From IMG/VR virus record IMGVR_UViG_3300020596_000045, positions 1 through 42,305 of that record: a stretch of DNA of 42,305 nt; one strand, given 5' to 3'. The stretch's first letter is position 1; the number at the start of each line of letters is the position of its first letter. Made by a program: the position numbers and the translations under genes. Below the pieces are notes generated by a model. That model ran no database searches, was not told where the DNA came from, and was given only the letters and a program-made list of their open reading frames with translations. This document shows positions 7,009 through 13,423 of the stretch, in pieces. Source of the stretch: a virus.

Positions 7009-7057
7009 GGGAAGCTCTACTACATCTTCCCAATCAACGCCCGAGAAGGAATCCACC

Positions 7058-7444
7058 ATGGCCCAGCCCACCGTCGACCTCAACACCGTTCCTGCCACCA
7101 ACGGCAGCAAGAAGGAAAAGACCATGACTCAGCAGGATGTCACCGACCACCTCTACCAGAAGCTCGTCGAGCTCGAGAGGAAGGTGAGCGCGTTCGACAC
7201 GCTCTCCAAGGCCAAGGAGAAGGAAGTGGAGGCGCTCGAGAGCAAGCTCAAGGCCGAGACCGAGGCCAAGGAGAAGGCCGCAACAGAGGCCAAGGAGAAG
7301 GCCGAGGCCAAGGAGAAGGCCGAGACCGCGTGGGGGTCGCTCAAGAAGCGACCCGGTCTGACGACAGCTGTGCTTGGTGTAGGGGTGGTGATTGGGGTCG
7401 GTGGCACCCTCCTGGTGCAGCACTACACCATCGATCCGATCTGA
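7058..7444 (+). CDS. coiled-coil protein with C-terminal membrane anchor
   Basis: The 128-residue protein has a polar N-terminus and then a long Lys/Glu/Ala coiled coil (about residues 30-90, with repeated TEAKEKA-type heptads). A single membrane segment (residues 101-120) precedes a short tail. The likely topology is a cytoplasmic coiled coil anchored at its C-terminus. The frame is open further upstream to ATG 6935, but that would place promoter copy e inside the gene, so ATG 7058 (GAAGGAATCCACC before it) is preferred. A second start at 7124 has an even better site (AAGGAAAAG). A membrane-anchored scaffold, or a spanin- or holin-helper-like part, is possible; no family is recognised. Confidence 0.65.
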   Translation: MAQPTVDLNTVPATNGSKKEKTMTQQDVTDHLYQKLVELERKVSAFDTLSKAKEKEVEALESKLKAETEAKEKAATEAKEKAEAKEKAETAWGSLKKRPGLTTAVLGVGVVIGVGGTLLVQHYTIDPI

Positions 7445-7462
7445 GCAGCCGGGGGGCAAGGA

Positions 7463-7492
7463 GAAAGGGCGCCTGTGGCCCTTTCTTTTTAG
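7463..7492 (+). terminator. intrinsic terminator
   Basis: GAAAGGGC (7463-7470) pairs with GCCCTTTC (7478-7485), followed by TTTTTAGCACC. It closes the single-gene unit at 7058-7444 and is followed by a TACATCTTCCAC box at 7501. Confidence 0.8.
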
Positions 7493-7500
7493 CACCTAAA

Positions 7501-7512
7501 TACATCTTCCAC
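7501..7512 (+). repeat. TACATCTTCCAC box, copy 3
   Basis: The same box as at 661 and 1349, here 40 bases upstream of ATAAG of promoter copy f. A shorter match, TACATCTTCCC, occurs at 7021 downstream of promoter copy e. Confidence 0.5.
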
Positions 7513-7519
7513 TCTGTAG

Positions 7520-7553
7520 CAAAGGGCTCTTCTTCTAGGGATAAGAACAATGG
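7520..7553 (+). promoter_or_regulatory. two-block phage promoter, copy f
   Basis: CAAAGG at 7520 and GGGATAAGAACAATGG (ATAAG at 7541) are 21 bases apart. GGAGG (7552-7556) pairs with CCTCC (7565-7569) as a 5' stem-loop directly before AGGAGAAG, the ribosome-binding site of the gene at 7584. Confidence 0.65.
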
Positions 7554-7583
7554 AGGGCTACCAACCTCCAGGAGAAGAGAGCC

Positions 7584-8255
7584 ATGAAAGCTTTCACTGT
7601 TACAGAGCAAGCGACGAAGGGGATTCAGATTCCAGTTCTGTTGGGCAACGACAACGCCTTCTTCGGCATGCGTGTCGGGGGAGGGCTGTTGGGCGACCTG
7701 AAGAAGGCACTCGAGGTTGAACTCGAGATGGCCAACAAGGAGGATGAGCTCAAAGAGCTGACTCAGTACATCGATACTCTAGAGAGCATGCTCGGCGGCA
7801 GGGCTGTTGCTCCGATGCTGCTGCAGTCCTTGGACATGAACAAGGACAGGACGCACATCATGCGAGAGAACTCGGTGGGCAACAGGGACGCGCTCATCCA
7901 CCTGGTCACAAAGACAGGGGATGGGGGCAAGATCAACCTGTATGCGAACACCGTTGATGAAGTTGAGGACGCAGATGGAGTGCTGCGCATCCCCCGACCG
8001 TTCCCTCCTCCAGGTGTGCAGCTCGTGGGGGAAGAGGAAACGGATACGGGTAAAGAGTGGCTCATCAAGATGAGGCCACGCAGCAGCTTCAAGATCATCA
8101 GGTCAGGGGACCTGCAGGGTGCCCCACCCGAGCTTGTGGTGCTGTGGACGGGGAGGTGGCAGAGCCGTGTCTTCGAGAACTCTCGAAGCTTCCACGACCC
8201 GAGTGAATGGGGCCTGCGGGTCTTCCACCGCGACAGGGGGCCTCACCGCAGGTAA
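7584..8255 (+). CDS. unknown 223-residue protein
   Basis: This soluble protein has a helical, acidic segment at about residues 35-70 and a mixed region around residues 80-165 that looks like beta strands with turns, including a Pro-rich patch (PRPFPPPG). The C-terminus is basic. No family is recognised. The start ATG 7584 has AGGAGAAGAG upstream. It is the only gene of its unit, with promoter 7520-7553 and terminator 8259-8282. Its last 13 bases overlap the convergent gene at 8243-8464. Confidence 0.7.
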   Translation: MKAFTVTEQATKGIQIPVLLGNDNAFFGMRVGGGLLGDLKKALEVELEMANKEDELKELTQYIDTLESMLGGRAVAPMLLQSLDMNKDRTHIMRENSVGNRDALIHLVTKTGDGGKINLYANTVDEVEDADGVLRIPRPFPPPGVQLVGEEETDTGKEWLIKMRPRSSFKIIRSGDLQGAPPELVVLWTGRWQSRVFENSRSFHDPSEWGLRVFHRDRGPHRR

Positions 8256-8464
8256 GGGAGAGGGGCGTCAAGCCCCTCTTTCTTAGCCGCTATCTTGAGC
8301 TTGTAGTAGAGGTACGTCTTGATGATGGCGAACTCACTGGGGGTGAGCGGCACCTTATCTACGGTGGTGAGGAACCACACCTCGAAGTCTCGGATGTCTT
8401 CGTCCACAAAGGCTTCGAGCTTATCTTCCGTAGGTTCACTGAGCTTGACTTCAACACGCTTCAT
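8243..8464 (-). CDS. small unknown protein, convergent with 7584-8255
   Basis: The 73-residue charged helical protein contains PLTPSEFAIIKTYLYYKLKI, typical of a real folded protein rather than an antisense shadow. It runs opposite to its neighbours and ends inside the end of the gene at 7584-8255, across the terminator there. The start ATG 8464 has no clear ribosome-binding site and lies only 30 bases from the divergent acetyltransferase start. Its function is unknown; it could be a small regulator of the adjacent gene. Confidence 0.5.
   Translation of the reverse strand: MKRVEVKLSEPTEDKLEAFVDEDIRDFEVWFLTTVDKVPLTPSEFAIIKTYLYYKLKIAAKKEGLDAPLPYLR
8259..8284 (+). terminator. intrinsic terminator
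   Basis: GAGGGGC (8260-8266) pairs with GCCCCTC (8272-8278) around GTCAA, followed by TTTCTTAGC. It ends the plus-strand unit and lies within the 3' coding part of the convergent gene at 8243. Confidence 0.75.
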
Positions 8465-8494
8465 GCCGCGAAGTTACCACGAAGAAAGAGATCT

Positions 8495-8902
8495 ATGTTT
8501 CTGATAACTGACCTTCAGGAAAGCAACCTTGAGGACCTGGCAACCCTCGACGAAGAGGTCTTCGAGGACTTCTGCCTCCCCATCGGTACGCTGCGCAAGG
8601 AGTGGCGGGCAGGGGCTGTGCCCATGGTCGTCGACCTCGATGTAGACAAGCTAGCGGCCTACGCTGTGTGCCGGTATGAAGACGGCATCGTCGACATCCT
8701 GCGTCTGGGTGTAGGCAAGAGGTACAGGGGGCATGGCCTTGCAAGGGGTCTGCTCGACGACATTACCTGGAGGTACCCAGGCAAGCCTCGGATGCTCTGC
8801 GTCCGTAAGGAGAACGCCAGAGCACGGGGCATCTACCTCAAGGCAGGCTTTAGAATCGTGAGCCAGATAGACCTCTCCTGGGTGATGCGTCGCGACTGTT
8901 AG
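8495..8902 (+). CDS. GNAT-family N-acetyltransferase
   Basis: The 135-residue protein has the GNAT core. Motif A is VDILRLGVGKRYRGHGLA at residues 66-83, with the R-x-x-G-x-G acetyl-CoA pyrophosphate loop at Arg78, Gly79 and Gly82 region (RYRGHG). Motif B is NARARGIYLKAGF at 107-119. The family transfers acetyl from acetyl-CoA to amines or protein N-termini; the substrate here cannot be told. ATG 8495 gives the full domain with only a weak AAAGAG site; the frame is open further upstream without homology-like sequence. Phage GNATs can modify host proteins or small molecules. The next gene starts 10 bases after its stop. Confidence 0.85.
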   Translation: MFLITDLQESNLEDLATLDEEVFEDFCLPIGTLRKEWRAGAVPMVVDLDVDKLAAYAVCRYEDGIVDILRLGVGKRYRGHGLARGLLDDITWRYPGKPRMLCVRKENARARGIYLKAGFRIVSQIDLSWVMRRDC

Positions 8903-8912
8903 ACTCAGCCCC

Positions 8913-9377
8913 ATGGTCCCAGAGAAGGCTTACCAGGCGTTCTTCAAGTTCGCGAAAGAACAGAAGGAGATCTATCGGCAGGTGGGCAACGTCCTACTTG
9001 ATCGAGACATCCCCATCATCCCCCGCCTGCCCAGCGACAAGGGCAAGGCCCGAGCTCTGCTCGAGAACCACATCAGGGCAGCTGAGAGTGAGAACTGGAC
9101 ACACCCCCAGGTAGCCGTTCGCAAGCTCGACCTCAAGGGCATGGGCTTTGAGCCGACGCGAGCAGCCATCCCCCTGCCTGGGGAGAAATGGTTCACGCCT
9201 TCGTACCGTTCAGGGAAGATGCACGCCCACAAGATGGGGCCGTTCTACCTGGTGCATGAGGATGAGTCAGCCCCCAAGGGCTTCGCTGACACCGTCTCGC
9301 ACCTGATCAAAGACACGCCCAAACCCCTGCTGAAACGCATCTTCGAGAAGATCCCCCCGCCCGTGGTCAACCGGTGA
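8913..9377 (+). CDS. unknown 154-residue protein
   Basis: This basic protein has a helical N-terminus (AYQAFFKFAKEQ) and a middle with several Pro and His residues (KMHAHKMGPFYLVHEDES). No family is recognised. It lies 10 bases after the acetyltransferase in the same direction and is probably co-transcribed. No ribosome-binding site is evident before ATG 8913, so translation may depend on coupling with the upstream gene. Confidence 0.65.
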   Translation: MVPEKAYQAFFKFAKEQKEIYRQVGNVLLDRDIPIIPRLPSDKGKARALLENHIRAAESENWTHPQVAVRKLDLKGMGFEPTRAAIPLPGEKWFTPSYRSGKMHAHKMGPFYLVHEDESAPKGFADTVSHLIKDTPKPLLKRIFEKIPPPVVNR

Positions 9378-9410
9378 TAAGGAGCCATCATTTCGGGGAT
9401 AAGAAGAGTG
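9377..9410 (+). promoter_or_regulatory. possible two-block promoter, copy g
   Basis: TTTCGGGGATAAGAAGAGTG (ATAAG at 9399) matches the downstream block well and shares TTTCGGGG with copy d. The upstream block is poor (ATAAGG at 9377). The motif ends at the start codon of the gene at 9411, so a transcript from here would have little or no leader. Confidence 0.4.
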
Positions 9411-10067
9411 ATGGCAATCATTACCAAGCAGACCGGACTCGAGAAGTTGGCCCATGACATCCGTGAGGGTGCAGAGCTGAGGGTGTACCGTTCACCCGAG
9501 GAGAAGAAGAGGCTCGAGGAGAAGTTGCTGGAGATCTCTCAGGGTAAGCTCTTCGACATCAACGAGGGGCTCTGGGTCATGCTGCACGATCTCGTCGCCA
9601 AGCACTCGCCCTCGGCAGCGAAGTACCTGAGGAGAGTCAGGCACGTCGATGACCGGCACACGTACGTCATCGTGATGCGTGGAGATTTCGGTGTGTTGAC
9701 AGATGGAGGAGATCAAGACGCCCGCATGTTCATCAGCATGCATCCGGGGCTGCTTGAGGTGGCTGACGTCGTGGCTGGGAGCGGGCACTACACCGCGATG
9801 GTGAACCTCTCGATGGAGGAGGAGCTCGAAGAGCAGGTGGAGTTCCTGGTGTCGGGATTCGAGGAGCTCTGGCTTCTGCGGGGGCCTGTGTGCCCCAACC
9901 AAGATGAGGTCCTCGACACGGACCTGTTCTGGGTAGCGCAGACCTTGGAGCTCGAGCACCCATACTGCGGCGTGTGCCGCGAGTGCACGAGAGGCGTGCA
10001 GAAGAGGCCGCTGCCATCCAAGGCAGACATGCTCCGCCTGCAGAAGGAAGACAAGAAGCGGAACTGA
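9411..10067 (+). CDS. unknown protein with EEQVEFLV motif and CxxCxxC cluster
   Basis: The 218-residue protein has three parts: a charged helical N-terminus (1-70), a middle part with strand-like segments (HTYVIVMRGDFGVL), and a C-terminal part with EEQVEFLVSG near residue 140, CGVCREC near 190 and a basic tail. The last part matches the C-terminal half of the gene at 6576-6908, so they share a domain that probably binds metal. ATG 9411 is chosen over GTG 9408. There is no normal leader because promoter-like copy g abuts the start. Function is unknown. Confidence 0.65.
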   Translation: MAIITKQTGLEKLAHDIREGAELRVYRSPEEKKRLEEKLLEISQGKLFDINEGLWVMLHDLVAKHSPSAAKYLRRVRHVDDRHTYVIVMRGDFGVLTDGGDQDARMFISMHPGLLEVADVVAGSGHYTAMVNLSMEEELEEQVEFLVSGFEELWLLRGPVCPNQDEVLDTDLFWVAQTLELEHPYCGVCRECTRGVQKRPLPSKADMLRLQKEDKKRN

Positions 10068-10071
10068 AGCT

Positions 10072-10104
10072 GAGCCCCCTTGCCGGGGGCTCTCTTCTTT
10101 TCTA
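10072..10104 (+). terminator. intrinsic terminator
   Basis: GAGCCCCC (10072-10079) pairs with GGGGGCTC (10085-10092), followed by TCTTCTTTTCTAGCCCC. It ends the plus-strand block, facing the minus-strand block whose last gene stops at 10110. Confidence 0.8.
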
Positions 10105-10109
10105 GCCCC

Positions 10110-10538
10110 TCAGTCGCCGAAGTAGATGGGCTCGGGACGAAGGTCCTCGTCACTGACCTCGCCGGCGGCCAGCTTGAGAGCACGCTCATTGGCATCGAGC
10201 TCCTTGAAGGGGGTGTTCTCAAGGCGCCATGCCTTGTACGCCTGCATGAACTCGATGAGCCCGTGCATGACCCAGAGCTCCCCCTCGAGGGTCTGAAGGT
10301 AGCCGTCCACCTGGCCTGAGGGATCTCTCTCGAAGGAGTGAACGTTGTTCACGAAGTCCCTGGCGAGTAGCCCACGAGTAGCCCTGTTCTGGATGTTCGA
10401 GCGCACCTCCAGGAAGAAGATGCTCTCGTGGAAGGCCTGGGTGTTCTGGTCGTGCGTGCGTGCGAGGAGCTCGTAGTTACGCTCCAGGGTCGCCAGACGC
10501 ATCTCCGTCGTCGTCGGGGTGTGCGATTCGCTTGACAT
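10110..10538 (-). CDS. unknown 142-residue protein
   Basis: This acidic, helix-rich protein (LERNYELLARTHDQNTQAFH) is the last gene of the minus-strand block. The ATG at 10538 has GAGGAAAG directly upstream. A longer frame exists but its extra part is Ser/Arg/Lys-rich and looks like an off-frame shadow of the upstream gene. Even so, it overlaps the upstream gene by 62 bases, more than the usual 4 in this block. No family is recognised. Confidence 0.65.
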   Translation of the reverse strand: MSSESHTPTTTEMRLATLERNYELLARTHDQNTQAFHESIFFLEVRSNIQNRATRGLLARDFVNNVHSFERDPSGQVDGYLQTLEGELWVMHGLIEFMQAYKAWRLENTPFKELDANERALKLAAGEVSDEDLRPEPIYFGD

Positions 10539-10779
10539 CTTTCCTCGTGTGGTCGAACTGAGCGAGCTCAAGGCCGAGTCTTCGGTCTTCTTCTTCAAGG
10601 CGGAGGAGCGTTTCTGCGAGGGCATCTTGAGGGATCTCGCTGAGCGCACGCGGGGCTTCGTCACAGATAAGCTTCTCTTTCGGGTTGCCATCATGCTCGA
10701 TGTACTTCTCCAACAGGTGCCGCTTGAGAGCGGCAAAGATGGAGCGTTGGTAGGCAAGGGCGAGGTACTCGGAGTTCAT
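10477..10779 (-). CDS. unknown 100-residue protein
   Basis: A helical N-terminus (EYLALAYQRSIFAALKRHLL) is followed by charged helices and an Asp/Gly-rich end. The start overlaps the upstream stop by four bases, so it is translationally coupled. Its last 20 codons overlap the next gene, and the end may be an overprinted tail or reflect a single-base error. No family is recognised. Confidence 0.6.
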   Translation of the reverse strand: MNSEYLALAYQRSIFAALKRHLLEKYIEHDGNPKEKLICDEAPRALSEIPQDALAETLLRLEEEDRRLGLELAQFDHTRKDVKRIAHPDDDGDASGDPGA

Positions 10780-11441
10780 GCTGTAAGAAAAGCATAGAAC
10801 CGTTTGAGAAGGTCCGCCCCCGCTGCAGTGTCTTTGATGATGTTCCGAAGAGGGTAGACATTGGGGATTCGGGCAGCCCGGCTCTTCGCCAGCTTCTCCC
10901 CACCCCGGTCGCGCTCCTGCTCGAGGTGAGCGGCATAGCGGATGTCATCGGGAGCGTACTTCAGAGAGATGTCCGAGTTCAGCCCCAGCCGGGTGTAGTA
11001 CATGAACACTAGGCGTGCCCAGTCGTTCATCGAATGCCGGCCAAGAACCTCACCGATGACGTCGCCGCCCTGCCACGTGGTCTGGCAAGAAGGGCACACC
11101 AGAAAGCCGTAGGCATTCATAGCGAAGGGGATGATCGCCTCGCAGGTGCCCCGCTTGAGCTGCTTGCTTGGGCAGAAGTACACCTTCGCATCTCCACCAC
11201 CGTGGAGCATGGAGCCCGACTCCCAGAACGACAGGCACCCAGGGATGGGGTACTTGTTGGAGCGGGCCTTACCGAAGAAGAGCTCGATGCGGTACTTGGC
11301 CCGTTGCTCCTGGGTCAAGATCTTGTCGAGAGCAGCGATGCGCTGCTGCATCCCATGCTTGTCTTCTTCAGTCAGCTCGGGGGCCGACTCGATGGGGTTG
11401 TCTTCCCCGTACTTGATTTCCTGCGCCGATGCTTTTGGCAT
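10776..11441 (-). CDS. unknown protein with a Cys-rich metal-binding segment
   Basis: The 221-residue protein carries FCPSKQLKRGTC and then VCPSCQTTW in its middle (about residues 88-125), a zinc-ribbon-like arrangement. It is flanked by a helical N-terminus (60 residues after the acidic start) and a helical Arg/Lys-rich C-terminus. Role unknown; the ribbon suggests nucleic-acid or protein binding. ATG 11441 is preceded by GGAAGG. It is one of several small CxxC proteins in this block. Confidence 0.7.
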   Translation of the reverse strand: MPKASAQEIKYGEDNPIESAPELTEEDKHGMQQRIAALDKILTQEQRAKYRIELFFGKARSNKYPIPGCLSFWESGSMLHGGGDAKVYFCPSKQLKRGTCEAIIPFAMNAYGFLVCPSCQTTWQGGDVIGEVLGRHSMNDWARLVFMYYTRLGLNSDISLKYAPDDIRYAAHLEQERDRGGEKLAKSRAARIPNVYPLRNIIKDTAAGADLLKRFYAFLTA

Positions 11442-11444
11442 GAC

Positions 11445-11888
11445 TTACCTTCCCAGCTTTCGGGACAAGATCTCCGGCACCCCACCATCACCCATGATGT
11501 TGGTTGCCCCCTTGCCGTTCGCGTTGTGTGTTCGTGCGCCGGCGAGAGGGAACTCGCTGATCTCCACGCGGTTGGGCTTGGGAGAGTTCATCAGGGACTC
11601 GATGATGGAGGCGATCTGGTTGTTCATGGCAGGGGCCTGAAAGATGAGCCTCCAGGCGTAGATCATCTTGTGGTCTTGGTCACGCAAGAAGTACTTCTTG
11701 GAAGCATCAAGCTTCCACTGCATGCGCTCGCTGTCATGCAGAAGCCTCTGCAGAACCAGGACCCACTGGTTGCTGGCGTTCGGCGGCACCCGGCCCAGGA
11801 TGCGGATCTGCCCCTCGCTCGCGTTCGTATCGAGCGTCTGGAAGCCCGTCTTCTGCATCAGCGCGGTCTTGAGTTCAGCAACGCTCAT
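11445..11888 (-). CDS. unknown 147-residue protein
   Basis: A mixed helix/strand protein with the strand-like MIYAWRLIFQ in the middle and a Gly/Asn-rich region near the end (ARTHNANGKGATNIMG). Its ATG overlaps the upstream stop as TGATG, showing coupling. A similar phrase (VEISEFPLAG) recurs in the gene at 13401 (VVEFPLSGIRS), so the two may be distant paralogues. No family is recognised. Confidence 0.7.
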   Translation of the reverse strand: MSVAELKTALMQKTGFQTLDTNASEGQIRILGRVPPNASNQWVLVLQRLLHDSERMQWKLDASKKYFLRDQDHKMIYAWRLIFQAPAMNNQIASIIESLMNSPKPNRVEISEFPLAGARTHNANGKGATNIMGDGGVPEILSRKLGR

Positions 11889-12373
11889 CAGGCCCTCGAC
11901 CGCGTGCAGACGATGAAGGCCTTGTTCTTCCCGTAGTAGTGCTCACGTAGCGAGGAGAAGTAGATCTTGTCCCCTTCCGACTCGAGGAAGCTCTCGCCGT
12001 TGGTCAGCACGTCCGTGATGTCCTCAGGCTTGCTCCACGCGATGATGTACTCACCGCTTGGCGTCATGCCGTAGAACGTCGGGTAGCTGCCCTCCTGGTC
12101 TTCGTACTTCAGGTGAATGTCACCATTACGAATCGAGGCGATGTACTGAGGGATGAGGTCGAGGTCTGTCTCCCTGGTGAGAAGGTAACCCTCCTCCTGG
12201 ATGGCCTTCTCGATGGCCTGACAGAAGAGCTCCGGCTTGTAGACCTGAAGACCCGCTTCAGTCTCTTCAGACTCTTCTCGCGGGGGTAGAGGCGCACCCC
12301 AGCGAAGCATCTCCTGAAGCACCGACTCTTCGAGAATCCCCGAGCCGATCATGATCTCCGTGAGCGTCTTCAT
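11888..12373 (-). CDS. unknown 161-residue protein
   Basis: This acidic protein has a helical N-terminus, a Glu-rich linker and a C-terminal half with strand-like segments (GEYIIAWSKPEDITDVL, KAFIVCTRSRA). The start overlaps the upstream stop by four bases (ATGA). It lies in the minus-strand run of coupled small genes. No family is recognised. Confidence 0.7.
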   Translation of the reverse strand: MKTLTEIMIGSGILEESVLQEMLRWGAPLPPREESEETEAGLQVYKPELFCQAIEKAIQEEGYLLTRETDLDLIPQYIASIRNGDIHLKYEDQEGSYPTFYGMTPSGEYIIAWSKPEDITDVLTNGESFLESEGDKIYFSSLREHYYGKNKAFIVCTRSRA

Positions 12374-12987
12374 GGCATTACCTTTGCGAAGTCCTTACCA
12401 GCGCCAACATCAACCTCAAAGCCACCAACAGGAGGGGCGCTGACCTTCCCCTTCTCCGGCATCACCGCCTTGTAGGACTTCTGCACATCCACCATCCCAG
12501 ACCCAGGACCAAAAGCCGCGCACAGGAAGAGGGCTGAGTCCTCGAGGATGGCGTCCCTGTAGAACGGCAGCCCGTAGACCAGGTCCTTGTGGAACTTCAC
12601 CCCGCACGTATCGCTGTGCCACTCATGGAAGACCGACTTCGTCCCCGACACGAACGCTACCGGGTAAAGCCCGTCATCCTGCATGGCCTGGAACATACGG
12701 GCCACCACGATAGAGGCGGAGCTCGCATCACCCTCAGGCACCTCGTCGATCTGCCCGTTACGCAAGATCGCTGAGGGGGTGAGCGTCTTCATCTCGACGT
12801 CCACGTGCCGGCCGTCTTCCCCCGGCCGGACGTACCTCTTGTAAGAGAGCTGACCGCGGGAGTCGATGTTCAGGTTCATCAGCCGAGGAAGAACAAGAAG
12901 CTTCCGCAGCAGGACCATGAAGCCATCTACCCCAAGGTGCTTGGGCACCTGGATAGTCTCCTCGAACAGCTCTAGCTCTTGGTTCAT
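12370..12987 (-). CDS. unknown 205-residue protein
   Basis: A mixed protein with a basic N-terminal half (MVLLRKLLVLPRLMNL) and a middle containing HEWHSDTCGVKFH, which carries three His and one Cys that could bind metal. The C-terminus is Gly/Val/Pro-rich. A GGAG site precedes ATG 12987, which overlaps the ribbon-helix-helix gene's stop. No family is recognised. Confidence 0.7.
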   Translation of the reverse strand: MNQELELFEETIQVPKHLGVDGFMVLLRKLLVLPRLMNLNIDSRGQLSYKRYVRPGEDGRHVDVEMKTLTPSAILRNGQIDEVPEGDASSASIVVARMFQAMQDDGLYPVAFVSGTKSVFHEWHSDTCGVKFHKDLVYGLPFYRDAILEDSALFLCAAFGPGSGMVDVQKSYKAVMPEKGKVSAPPVGGFEVDVGAGKDFAKVMP

Positions 12988-13169
12988 GCCTGCTCCACTC
13001 CTAGCTCTTCATCTGTCTTGGGCCGGGTCTCATCCTCTTTCCGTACGAGCTCGATGAAGAACATCTCAGCAAGCTTCGTGACGGTAAGGTTTCTGCTCTG
13101 AGCAATCTCAGTCACCCTCTTCTTGAGGTTTCGATCTACGCGCAGATGGATGCGTTCGTCCTTGGACAT
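12984..13169 (-). CDS. ribbon-helix-helix (Arc/CopG-type) DNA-binding protein
   Basis: The 61-residue protein fits the ribbon-helix-helix fold. A short strand (RIHLRVDRN, residues 6-14) is followed by helix A (LKKRVTEIAQSRN) and helix B (TVTKLAEMFFIELVRK). Such proteins bind DNA operators as dimers through the paired strands and usually repress transcription. It could regulate phage promoters, for example the repeated ones at 684-9410, but nothing in the sequence links them. The start lies inside the end of the upstream gene (34-base overlap). No toxin partner of a type II system is apparent next to it. Confidence 0.75.
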   Translation of the reverse strand: MSKDERIHLRVDRNLKKRVTEIAQSRNLTVTKLAEMFFIELVRKEDETRPKTDEELGVEQA

Positions 13170-13423
13170 AACAGCTCGAGATACTTGAGAGCGTCGATCT
13201 GCTCCCTCAGACCTTTGATCTTCGGGAACCTCTCCTCGAGGTAGTCGACGACGATGTCGTGGGCCTGCTGAAGACCCTCCTCGTTGATTGGCAGACCCTC
13301 GATCTTGGCTGCGAGCTGACCCTCCATCTCCTTCTTCAAGATCGTATTGATACCGATCCAGGTGGGGAGATGAAGCCAGTTGAGCTCGAGCGTACCGATG
13401 TCAGTCGGGACTACGGCGTGCAC
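13136..13423 (-). CDS. unknown 95-residue protein upstream of the RHH gene
   Basis: A short strand-like N-terminus (IGTLELNWLHLPTW) is followed by helices rich in Lys, Glu and Leu. It overlaps the preceding gene by 23 bases and the RHH gene by 34. Position next to an RHH protein raises the thought of a toxin-antitoxin pair, but no nuclease or RelE-type motif is visible, so I do not call it one. Confidence 0.6.
   Translation of the reverse strand: MHAVVPTDIGTLELNWLHLPTWIGINTILKKEMEGQLAAKIEGLPINEEGLQQAHDIVVDYLEERFPKIKGLREQIDALKYLELLCPRTNASICA

Noticed and set aside
8207-8494. Longer N-terminus for the GNAT acetyltransferase
   Set aside because: The upstream extension is antisense to the gene at 8243-8464 and crosses a terminator; ATG 8495 gives the complete family-size domain.
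12984-13423. Toxin-antitoxin pair (RHH protein plus its neighbour)
   Set aside because: The neighbour shows no toxin motif, the order and long overlap are ordinary for this run, and no own promoter or operator is seen.
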